Positions 17,762 to 24,685 of a stretch of 33,423 nucleotides of DNA are shown here, piece by piece. The number at the start of each line of letters is the position of its first letter. The stretch's first letter is position 1. This DNA comes from Eubacteriales bacterium (lineage in GTDB: Bacteria > Bacillota > Clostridia > Oscillospirales > Acutalibacteraceae), in assembly GCA_030529125.1 (NCBI GenBank), contig JAUMXP010000001.1, forward strand, positions 1 through 33,423, in the 5' to 3' direction. Both the position numbers and the translations under genes were made by a program. Below the pieces are notes generated by a model. It worked only from the letters and a program-made list of their open reading frames with translations. It did no database searches and was not told the origin of the DNA.

Positions 17762-17804
17762 AGACCTTATACCTGAGCGAAACCCGCTTTCAGGAATAAG
17801 GTCT
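17762..17804. terminator. Strong intrinsic terminator after the radical SAM gene
   Basis: Outer stem AGACCTTAT (17762-17770) with ATAAGGTCT (17796-17804), continued by CCTG/CAGG and AGCG/CGCT, then GTTTTTT. It stands between the convergent radical SAM and ABC transporter reading frames. Confidence 0.85.
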
Positions 17805-17873
17805 GTTTTTTATCCATCTGGAAATAGTCATGAATTTTTCTGTAAAAAGTGCTTACTATTTATCTCACAACTA

Positions 17874-18359
17874 TTATCTTTTGTTTTCAGACAGTGTTGA
17901 GTGGCCGTCATCGTTTATTTCAAGCAAATAGTCACAGTACTTTAACATTGATTGTCTGTGAGTGATTATGAAGCAAGTTTTATCATGTATTTGACTAAAC
18001 TTTTAAAATATTCTCGCCTCGGTTTTCTCATCCAAAGCAGAAGTTGCTTCGTCTAAAATCAGAACCGGCTTATCTCGAAGTAAAGCTCTTGCAATCGCAA
18101 TACGTTGAGCCTGCCCCTCAGAAATACCTCCTGCCCCTTCAGAAATCATCGTATCAAGCCCCAAATGAGTCTTCTTTAAAAATTTCTCTGCCTGAGAAAA
18201 CCTCAGTGCTTCCCACATCTGATCATCGGTAGCGTGAGGATTTCCTTTCAGCAGATTATCTCTGACCGTACCTGACATCAGTGTATTCCCCTGTGGTACA
18301 TAGGAAATAAACCTACGCGAAGCCGGACACGCCTGCTCTGTCGCCCACGATAACCGCAT
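17874..18359 (-). pseudogene. ABC exporter ATPase domain remnant (5' truncated, internal stop)
   Basis: The C-terminal part of an ABC exporter nucleotide-binding domain. Visible: Q-loop FISYVPQGNTL, signature SEGQAQRIAIARAL (a variant of LSGGQ), Walker B PVLILDEATSALDE. The membrane domain and Walker A are missing because homology ends near 18350, where the integrase frame begins on the other strand. After EARIF there is an in-frame TAA (18003-18005). The same frame then continues with KFSQIHDKTCFIITHRQSM, including the H-loop His, and ends at TAA 17874-17876. So the gene has lost its 5' half and also carries a nonsense change. It converges on the radical SAM gene, and ABC exporters are standard in RiPP loci, so it was probably the peptide exporter. 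Not functional as it stands. Confidence 0.82.
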
Positions 18360-19344
18360 GAAGTTTTCTGACTTCGTGCCGATTTACCTCGACTCTGCAA
18401 AGCTGACGATGTCGGAGTCTGTGTATTACCGCTACGAAAAAATGCTACAGTACAGCATCATTCCCGAACTCGGTCACCTGAAACTCAAGGACATCAAACC
18501 GCTACACATTCAGCGATATGTCGACTCGCTTATCAGACGAAATGAACGATATGACGGAGTGAAAAAGCCTCTCTCGCCATCGTCAATTCAGCGCTACTAC
18601 ACGGTGCTCCGCTCGGTGATGCGTTACGCGTACAAGCTCGATATTATAGGAACAAACCCTGCCGACAAGGATAGAATCACCCTGCCAAGGCAGATTGAAC
18701 CCGACACCGAAATTATTAAAGAATCGGAGCTCCCACAGCTCTTCTCGGCACTATCACAAGAGCCACTGCAGTATCAGGTTATCATACACTTAGCGCTCTC
18801 GACAGGCTGTCGCCGAGGTGAAATAGTCGGAATCAAATGGAGCGATTTTGACTTTGCAACGGGCTACCTCACCATCAGTCGCTCAAACTACAAGGTCGCA
18901 AATGACTCTGAAATCAGGAGCAAGTCCACAAAGACGGGCAAGACCCGACAGATTATCGTCCCGCCGTACTGCATCGCGATGCTCAAAAAGCTCAAGGCAG
19001 AGCAAGCGAAAGAGATACTAAAACTCGGCGATGCGTACAAAAACGACGGCTGGGTGTTCACCCAAGCAGACGGAAGTCCGATGTACCCGACCACGCCGAC
19101 ACAGTGGTTTGACAGATTCCAGAAGCGCCACAACCTGCCTCACCGCAAGTTCCACGCCCTGCGTCATACTTCCGCTACCCTACTACTGAGTAACGGCACA
19201 AACATCAAAAACGTCGCCACAAGGCTCGGCCACTCACAGCTAAAGACAACTAACCGCTATGTCCACGCAACAGACCAAGCCGAACGCGAAAGTGCTAACC
19301 TGCTCGAGAATATCCTCAACAAAAAGGGACAACACACAGCATAG
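18358..19344 (+). CDS. Tyrosine recombinase/phage-type integrase
   Basis: Site-specific recombinase of 328 residues. A SAM-like core-binding domain (about 1-110, KFSDFVPIYLDSAKLTMSES) precedes the catalytic domain, which has the Arg in STGCRRGEIVG, Lys in STKTGKTR, HALRHTSA, GHSQLKTTNRY and the catalytic Tyr in NRYVH. All catalytic boxes are present. The first ATG has no ribosome binding site, the frame is open upstream only to a stop at 18301, and there is no N-terminal arm-binding domain like that of Tn916-type integrases. It may therefore be 5' truncated at the junction with the ABC remnant, though short integrases do exist. GC content appears higher than in the neighbouring remnant. A hairpin terminator follows the stop. 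Confidence 0.85.
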   Translation: MKFSDFVPIYLDSAKLTMSESVYYRYEKMLQYSIIPELGHLKLKDIKPLHIQRYVDSLIRRNERYDGVKKPLSPSSIQRYYTVLRSVMRYAYKLDIIGTNPADKDRITLPRQIEPDTEIIKESELPQLFSALSQEPLQYQVIIHLALSTGCRRGEIVGIKWSDFDFATGYLTISRSNYKVANDSEIRSKSTKTGKTRQIIVPPYCIAMLKKLKAEQAKEILKLGDAYKNDGWVFTQADGSPMYPTTPTQWFDRFQKRHNLPHRKFHALRHTSATLLLSNGTNIKNVATRLGHSQLKTTNRYVHATDQAERESANLLENILNKKGQHTA

Positions 19345-19394
19345 GCAGAAACTCATACCTTAATCTCTCTTACAAAAATCACATACAAACAGAA

Positions 19395-19423
19395 AGGCTG
19401 TATCCTAAATTAGGATACAGCCT
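19395..19423 (+). terminator. Terminator after the integrase gene
   Basis: Perfect 13-bp stem AGGCTGTATCCTA (19395-19407) with TAGGATACAGCCT (19411-19423), loop AAT, followed by ATTTTAT. It is closely related to the hairpin at 20436-20464. Confidence 0.8.
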
Positions 19424-19466
19424 ATTTTATCGGCAATATTTGTTGTTCTGTTTTTTGATTAAATAG

Positions 19467-19495
19467 TTGTATTTTTGCCGATGATGTGGTACAAT
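19467..19495 (+). promoter_or_regulatory. Promoter for the Fic gene
   Basis: TTGTAT (19467-19472), 17-base spacer, TACAAT (19490-19495), 30 bases before the ATG at 19526. Confidence 0.55.
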
Positions 19496-19525
19496 AATAG
19501 CGTAGAAATTTAATCGGAGGTATTT

Positions 19526-20413
19526 ATGAACTATTTATCAGTTTCAAAAACCGCAGAAAAATGGGGACTCTCCGAGCGTAGTGTACGCAATTACTGTGCT
19601 CAAGGTCGCATTGACGGTGCTAAACTTATCGGCAAAACCTGGCACATCCCTGAAGATGCCGTAAAACCGACTCACGCAAATAAAAAGAAAACCACCGCTA
19701 CTTTGCTACAAATCCTGCGTCAGCAGAAACAGAGCAAAATAAACGGCGGTATTTATCACAAGGTTCAAATTGAACTGACATACAATTCGAACCACATTGA
19801 GGGTAGCAGACTGACTCACGACCAAACTAGATATATTTTTGAGACCAACACGATTGGCTTTGGAAACGAGGCGGTCAATGTTGACGATGTCATTGAAACT
19901 GCGAACCACTTCAAGTGCATCGATATGGTAATTGATCAGGCGACTGCTACGCTTTCAGAAAAACTCATCAAGGAGCTACACGCAACATTAAAGACGGGTA
20001 CTAGTGACAGTAGACTTGATTGGTTCAATGTTGGCGATTACAAGAAACTGCCTAACGAAGTCGGTGGCACAAGCACAACCTTGCCTGAAGATATTGCAGG
20101 TAGTATGCGTAAGCTCCTGAGCGAGTACAACTCCACTAAAGCGAAAACATTCGATGACATAGTAGCGTTTCACGTCGCTTTTGAGAAAATCCATCCGTTT
20201 CAGGACGGTAACGGCCGTGTGGGCAGACTTATCCTGTTCAAAGAATGTCTCAGACATAACATCGTGCCTTTCATCATCGAGGATGACCTCAAACTGTTCT
20301 ATTACCGAGGACTCAAGGAGTGGAACAACGAAAAAGGTTACCTGCTAGACACCTGCCTTACCGCACAGGATAGGTTCAAAGCGTATCTTGATTACTTCAG
20401 GATTGAGTATTGA
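19526..20413 (+). CDS. Class II-type Fic family protein with N-terminal HTH
   Basis: A 295-residue Fic-domain protein, a family that usually transfers AMP from ATP to protein hydroxyls. The N-terminal 48 residues form a MerR/excisionase-like helix-turn-helix (VSKTAEKWGLSERSVRNYCAQGRI, then GKTWHIPEDA). The inhibitory helix motif SNHIEG (Ser88 to Gly93) fits [S/T]xxxE[G/N], which places it N-terminal to the Fic core as in class II. The active-site motif HPFQDGNGRVGR starts at His223 and is complete; the flap-like region TSTTLPEDI lies before it. GGAGGT precedes the ATG by about six bases. It follows the integrase with its own promoter and terminator, so it may be cargo of a former mobile element. 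The target is unknown; a regulatory or toxin-like role is possible. Confidence 0.85.
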   Translation: MNYLSVSKTAEKWGLSERSVRNYCAQGRIDGAKLIGKTWHIPEDAVKPTHANKKKTTATLLQILRQQKQSKINGGIYHKVQIELTYNSNHIEGSRLTHDQTRYIFETNTIGFGNEAVNVDDVIETANHFKCIDMVIDQATATLSEKLIKELHATLKTGTSDSRLDWFNVGDYKKLPNEVGGTSTTLPEDIAGSMRKLLSEYNSTKAKTFDDIVAFHVAFEKIHPFQDGNGRVGRLILFKECLRHNIVPFIIEDDLKLFYYRGLKEWNNEKGYLLDTCLTAQDRFKAYLDYFRIEY

Positions 20414-20435
20414 ACTAAATAGCACACAAACACAA

Positions 20436-20464
20436 AGGCTGTACTCTTATTTAGAGTACAGCCT
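20436..20464 (+). terminator. Terminator after the Fic gene
   Basis: 12-bp stem AGGCTGTACTCT (20436-20447) with AGAGTACAGCCT (20453-20464), followed by ATTTTA. It shares its outer stem and flanks with the hairpin at 19395-19423 but has different, compensated inner pairs. Confidence 0.8.
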
Positions 20465-20539
20465 ATTTTACTGCTTACAAATTATCCAATTCACCCCAAA
20501 TAAACATCAATAAACATCAAATCGGCTATAAATGAAAAG

Positions 20540-20699
20540 AACCGCTTAGACAGGCTTTAAAAAATGCCTTGTTTAAGCGCCAAAATGGGGTCCCAAAAAT
20601 CTGAGATTTTGGGGAGAGGAGGAGCAACAAAGCGCATACTGTGGCGATTTTTAAGCAAAAAAGAAAATCGCCGCAAACAAGCGACGTTTGCGACGACGA
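20540..20699 (-). repeat. Hairpin-rich sequence next to tRNA-Thr
   Basis: No convincing gene in this stretch. It holds three hairpins: CCCAAAAATC...GATTTTGGGG near 20592-20614 (one mismatch), GGCGATTTT...AAAATCGCC near 20643-20673, and CGCAAAC...GTTTGCG near 20673-20693. It lies directly 3' of the tRNA on its strand. It could be the tRNA precursor trailer and terminator, or a dispersed palindromic repeat. Confidence 0.4.
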
Positions 20700-20775
20700 T
20701 GGAGCTGATAACCGGATTCGAACCGGTGACCTCGTCCTTACCAAGGACGTGCTCTGCCTCCTGAGCCATATCAGC
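20700..20775 (-). tRNA. tRNA-Thr(GGT)
   Basis: 76-base cloverleaf on the minus strand: acceptor GCTGATA pairs with TATCAGC, the anticodon loop TTGGTAA holds GGT (reads ACC/ACU), and the T arm has GGTTCGAATCC. The terminal CCA is encoded (20700-20702). Confidence 0.93.
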
Positions 20776-20860
20776 GTATTTAAATTTCGTACCACAGTAT
20801 AATATCACAAGTTAAGTTAAATTTCAATACCAATTTTAGATAGGTCTTGGTATTAATTAA

Positions 20861-20885
20861 AGCCCTGTATATTTACTACAGGGCT
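20861..20885 (-). terminator. Hairpin after the zinc-ribbon gene
   Basis: 9-bp stem AGCCCTGTA (20861-20869) with TACAGGGCT (20877-20885), 36 bases past the stop of the minus-strand gene. The T run on that strand is interrupted, so it is a moderate terminator. Confidence 0.6.
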
Positions 20886-20920
20886 TCTTCGTTATCTATT
20901 TCCTATACTAAACCTAAATA

Positions 20921-21829
20921 TCATAAATGATATCTGCTCTTAATTCGATTAATTTCAGCCGTAATTTTATCTTCTTCATTAATTAACATATTAAGCCTAC
21001 TCTTATTTTCACTTAATAATGAGTTGTTGTCTGTTTCAATATTTTTATAATACGATATAGCACACTCTTGGTATATTGCATTTACTATCAAAGCAATCAA
21101 TACTATACTACCTATTGCAATAAACAACCCATTCCAAAAAATACCTAAAACTACTAATAAAATGCCAAGGAACAATATTTTTTTCCATCCTCGACTTATA
21201 AAATTCCCAGATTGTTTTGTACGTACATTAGTTGACGCTGTATCAACTATATTTTGGTATACATCTATATTATTGTTGATAATTTGCTCATGTTTATTTA
21301 ATTCATTTTTTTGAATATATAAATTGTTAAGCACTTGCACATGTTGCGCTAAAAGATTATTCCGTTGTAACACATAAGCATCCCACTGTGATTTAATTTT
21401 AGCCGCTTCCTCCGACGGCGCACAAACTAGTGCTTTATTCATGAAGGTCGATAATTCTTCAAATTTCTCGAATTCTAAATCTAATTTGCTAAAACTATTA
21501 GTAGAAATAGACACCATTCCTAGCCATCCTCTATACTCATCAGGGTAGTCATTAGTTATTTCTCGATAAATTTGAAAAGCTTTTTCGTAATCCCCAAAAC
21601 GTTCATTCACATTAGCGTTTTTTATCAAACGCTCTTTTTCAGCATCACCTTTTCCTGATATTATTACATTTTCGGCATTTATGTTATTTGTTACATAATA
21701 ATTGTAGTTCTGAATAGCTTGCTCAACAAAATAAGCAGAACCACAATACCCACATACCGATGTAACCTGTGTGTTATCCACCTCAAGTGTTGCACCACAA
21801 TTTGTGCATTTCGCATTAACCAATGGCAT
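20921..21829 (-). CDS. Zinc-ribbon, coiled-coil, two-helix membrane protein of unknown function
   Basis: A 302-residue protein. Two CxxC knuckles (CTNC at 8-11 and CGYC at about 27-30) form an N-terminal zinc ribbon. A TPR-like stretch follows (FGDYEKAFQIYREITNDYPDEYRGWLGM, about 78-105). After it come a long helical/coiled region, two membrane segments (about 222-253, ILLVVLGIFW and IGSIVLIALIV) and a short C-terminal coiled coil. AAGGAGG lies eight bases before the ATG. No family with known function is recognised. It stands alone between its own terminator and a strongly structured 5' leader ending in a terminator-like UUCG hairpin, which suggests transcription control. A membrane-stress or envelope role would be a guess. 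Confidence 0.75.
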   Translation of the reverse strand: MPLVNAKCTNCGATLEVDNTQVTSVCGYCGSAYFVEQAIQNYNYYVTNNINAENVIISGKGDAEKERLIKNANVNERFGDYEKAFQIYREITNDYPDEYRGWLGMVSISTNSFSKLDLEFEKFEELSTFMNKALVCAPSEEAAKIKSQWDAYVLQRNNLLAQHVQVLNNLYIQKNELNKHEQIINNNIDVYQNIVDTASTNVRTKQSGNFISRGWKKILFLGILLVVLGIFWNGLFIAIGSIVLIALIVNAIYQECAISYYKNIETDNNSLLSENKSRLNMLINEEDKITAEINRIKSRYHL

Positions 21830-21850
21830 TTAATTATCCTCCTTAAAATA

Positions 21851-22002
21851 AAAAATGCGCCAACCGAAGTTAGCGCACTAAAAACACATAGCTCCGATTG
21901 TCGCCAAACAATTCCAATACCATATCAGTATGCAGAATAGAGCATGTATTTTTACAATAGTAAAATACACACTGACATGGTAGTTTATTCGAATTGTTTG
22001 GC
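21851..22002 (-). ncRNA. Structured leader or independent small RNA ending in a UUCG terminator
   Basis: On the minus strand a promoter (22009-22037) fires into a long stepped hairpin. The outer stem is 12 bp (21991-22002 with 21903-21914), the middle stem 11 bp (21971-21981 with 21919-21929) and the apical stem about 10 bp (21960-21969 with 21945-21955). Then TGCGCTAAC-TTCG-GTTGGCGCA (21856-21877) is followed by TTTTTT and, a few bases later, by the AAGGAGG of the zinc-ribbon gene. The imperfect pairs in the middle stem and the terminator are U-G on the minus strand but C-A on the plus strand, which supports minus-strand RNA. It could be an attenuator leader or an sRNA of about 150 nt. No known class recognised. 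Confidence 0.62.
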
Positions 22003-22008
22003 ACTCTC

Positions 22009-22037
22009 ATCATAGCACAATAAAAATACAAAATCAA
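22009..22037 (-). promoter_or_regulatory. Promoter of the structured RNA/zinc-ribbon gene
   Basis: Minus strand TTGATT (22032-22037), 17-base spacer, TATGAT (22009-22014). The expected start is about 22002, at the first base of the outer RNA stem. Confidence 0.68.
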
Positions 22038-22061
22038 TTATTTTTGAAAACATCATAAAGA

Positions 22062-22089
22062 AAAGCACCTGTCGTCTGACAGGTGCTTT
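22062..22089 (-). terminator. Terminator after asparagine synthetase
   Basis: Perfect 12-bp stem AAAGCACCTGTC (22062-22073) with GACAGGTGCTTT (22078-22089), 4-base loop, followed by TTCTTT on the minus strand. Confidence 0.85.
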
Positions 22090-22120
22090 ATTGTTTAATA
22101 TTCTAGCTTTTCTGAGATTA

Positions 22121-24451
22121 TCAGTCTTCAGTTTCTTCTGCCTGAGGGGCTGAATCTTCCTGCGTTTTGGCATCGTCTGTCTCAAGCTGTACCTGCTCGA
22201 TTTCTTCCTCAGTTACTTCTTCTTGAAGCTTGCTCTTGAGGCTCTCGAAGAAGTCGTTGTGGTTTTCGAGTGTTGGTTTGAATGATGGCTTAACCTTTGT
22301 GTCATCTTCTGCGATAGTCATGTCATCGTCAGCTGACTCTTCAGGTGCTTCATCTACTAAAACCTCAGCTTCAATCTCAGGCTCATCAACAGACTCAACG
22401 TTAACATGTGTTGCAGCCTTAGGTGATGCAGAGTAAATCTCCTCGAACTCTTCTTCATCATCTTCTACATACTCAGGTGCAGCCTGTGCTTGTGAGCTGT
22501 CGATAGCATGGAATACTTTAGTTGTGCCATCTGCTGAATCATCATCGTAAGCCTCTTCCTCGTCATCTTCGAACGGAGAATTCTCAGGCATTGGTGCAGG
22601 CTCGTAGACTTCCTCTTCCTCAACATCGCCAAAGTAAATCTGATACCATACAAGGAACACGTAAACAGTCCAGATTTTACGTGAGTTATCTTCTTTCTCA
22701 ATGAAATGCTCATCAAGATAATCGATAAGCAGGTTAGTGTCAAAAAACTTCTCAGCAGTAGGAGAAACAAACAGTGATCTTACTACTGAGTAGTAGTGCT
22801 CATCTCTAAGCCATACTCTGGTTGGCACAGGGAAGCCGAGCTTCTCTTTCTCAGCTGTAGCCTGTGGCAGATGTCTGAGCGCTGCCTGACGCATAGCGTA
22901 CTTAGTGTTTTCTTTATTTACTCTTAAGTGTGACGGTATAGTAGAAGCAACAGAGAACACTTCTTTATCAAGGAAAGGTACTCTAAGCTCCAAAGAGTTA
23001 GCCATACTCATTCTGTCAGCCTTAAGGAGAATGTCGCCTACCATCCACATATTGATGTCGAGATACTGCATCTTAGTTACGTCGTCGTATCTACGAGCAC
23101 GGGTGTAGTGTCTTCTGACAAGCTTTGTAGGGTCAGTAGCAAGCGCAGAATTCTTGAGCAGAGCTTTCTTCTGCTTGCGGTCAAACATATATGCATTACC
23201 GATGAAACGCTTTTCAAGCGGATGAGTAGCACGGATGAGGTAATCTCTGCCCTTGATGTCAGGGAGCTTCTTGCACACTGCGCCTATTGCTTTACGCACA
23301 CAGTATGGGAATATCTTCTGGTACATTTTGAACACACGTGGTTCGTTGTAGCAGGTGTAACCGCCGAACAGCTCGTCAGCACCCTCACCTGAGAGAACAA
23401 CCTTAACGTATTCGCTTGCAAGCTTTGCAACAAAGTAGAGCGCAATACAAGAAGGGTCAGCAAGTGGCTGGTCCATGTGGTACTGTACCTTAGGCACAGC
23501 AGCCCAGAACTCCTCGCTTGAAATAAGCTTTGTGTGGTGTTCTACGCCAAGCTCTTTAGATAGATTCTCAGCCCAGCTGATTTCGTTATATCTTTCGCCA
23601 AAGTCAAAACCGACAGTAAATGTCTTCTGGTCTTTGAAGTAAGTTGAAACGTAGCTTGAGTCAACACCGCTTGAGAGGAAGCAACCAACCTCAACGTCAG
23701 CGATTTTATGAGCGTTGACAGAGTTTTCGAACACAGCCTCAATCTTATCGACTGCTTCTTCTTCTGACATATCTTCGTCAACTCTGAATTTAGCTTCGAA
23801 GTAACGCTGAGTTTCAACAACACCATCTCTAAACCACATGAAGTGGCCAGGAAGCAGACAGTAAACGCCCTTGAAGAAGGTCATAGGCTGTGGGCAATAC
23901 TGGAAAGAAAGATAGTGGTCGAGTGCTTTCTCGTTGAATTCTTTTACAAACTCAGGATGCTCTAAAATACTCTTGATTTCAGATGCATAGCAGAAGTTGT
24001 CGCCAATCATAGTATAGTGCAACGGCTTGATGCCGAAGAAGTCACGAGCTAAAAACAGCGCCTTGGTGTCTTTATTATAGATAGCAAAGGCAAACATACC
24101 GCGAAGATGCTCAAACATCTCCTCGTCCCATTCTTCAAATGCATGGAGCAGAACTTCGCTGTCAGTAGAAGTTGAGAAAACGTGACCGTATGATTCAAGC
24201 TCTTTTCTCAGCTCTTTGTAGTTATAGATTTCACCGTTGAAGGTGAGTACCAGATTTTTCTCCTCGTTGTAGATAGGCTGGTCGCCTTCATCAAGGTCGA
24301 TGATACTCAATCGTCTGAAACCCATTGAGATGTAATCATCACTATAAAAACCGCTGGAGTCAGGTCCTCTGTGAGTGATGACCTCGGTCATTTTTTCTAT
24401 GGTGTTTTCGCGCTGTTCGATTTGTCCGGTAAAGCCACAAATTCCGCACAT
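22121..24451 (-). CDS. asnB: Asparagine synthetase (glutamine-hydrolysing) with long acidic C-terminal tail
   Basis: Converts aspartate, glutamine and ATP to asparagine and glutamate. MCGICGFTGQ supplies the Cys nucleophile of the class II glutaminase domain (residues 2 to about 190). The synthetase domain has the PP-loop FLSSGVDSSY near 255-264, LSGEGADELFGGY and RVPFLDKEV. Typical AsnB enzymes end near residue 610-630, and homology here runs to VWYQIYFGDVE (about 610). About 165 further residues are dominated by Glu and Asp (for example DDEEEAYDDD), look disordered, and carry one possible helix (DFFESLKSKLQEEV). The ribosome site GAAAGGAG precedes the ATG, and a small hairpin TTCAGGC-ggt-GCCTGAA (24470-24486) sits just upstream. 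The enzyme call is firm; the tail's role is unknown. Confidence 0.93.
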   Translation of the reverse strand: MCGICGFTGQIEQRENTIEKMTEVITHRGPDSSGFYSDDYISMGFRRLSIIDLDEGDQPIYNEEKNLVLTFNGEIYNYKELRKELESYGHVFSTSTDSEVLLHAFEEWDEEMFEHLRGMFAFAIYNKDTKALFLARDFFGIKPLHYTMIGDNFCYASEIKSILEHPEFVKEFNEKALDHYLSFQYCPQPMTFFKGVYCLLPGHFMWFRDGVVETQRYFEAKFRVDEDMSEEEAVDKIEAVFENSVNAHKIADVEVGCFLSSGVDSSYVSTYFKDQKTFTVGFDFGERYNEISWAENLSKELGVEHHTKLISSEEFWAAVPKVQYHMDQPLADPSCIALYFVAKLASEYVKVVLSGEGADELFGGYTCYNEPRVFKMYQKIFPYCVRKAIGAVCKKLPDIKGRDYLIRATHPLEKRFIGNAYMFDRKQKKALLKNSALATDPTKLVRRHYTRARRYDDVTKMQYLDINMWMVGDILLKADRMSMANSLELRVPFLDKEVFSVASTIPSHLRVNKENTKYAMRQAALRHLPQATAEKEKLGFPVPTRVWLRDEHYYSVVRSLFVSPTAEKFFDTNLLIDYLDEHFIEKEDNSRKIWTVYVFLVWYQIYFGDVEEEEVYEPAPMPENSPFEDDEEEAYDDDSADGTTKVFHAIDSSQAQAAPEYVEDDEEEFEEIYSASPKAATHVNVESVDEPEIEAEVLVDEAPEESADDDMTIAEDDTKVKPSFKPTLENHNDFFESLKSKLQEEVTEEEIEQVQLETDDAKTQEDSAPQAEETED

Positions 24452-24595
24452 ACAGCAAAACTCCTTTCGTTCAGGCGGTGCCTGAAAGCATTTATTTTAA
24501 AAATAATCATAATTTCTCATTATAATTACTCTAATAATAACACATTATATATAAAACTTCAATAAGAGATTGCCAAAAAATCACAAATAGACTTC

Positions 24596-24624
24596 TTGCA
24601 TAAGAAAGTTATATGATGTATAAT
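24596..24624 (+). promoter_or_regulatory. Promoter for the DUF554 gene
   Basis: TTGCAT (24596-24601), 17-base spacer, perfect TATAAT (24619-24624), about 60 bases before the start codon. Confidence 0.75.
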
Positions 24625-24685
24625 GCGATATGCAAAGTAAATCAGCAAAAAATCCTTGGATTTACAGCAAAAGGCAGGTTGTATT

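Noticed and set aside
20526..20808. Minus-strand ORFs of 83-89 codons across the tRNA-Thr region
   Set aside because: They read through the tRNA itself and the adjacent hairpins; no ribosome site or family.
22121..24451. Asparagine synthetase-like gene as a lasso-peptide cyclase belonging to the RiPP-like locus
   Set aside because: It has the intact MCGICG glutaminase start of true AsnB, is 4 kb away beyond the integrase and tRNA, and no lasso B2 protease is present.
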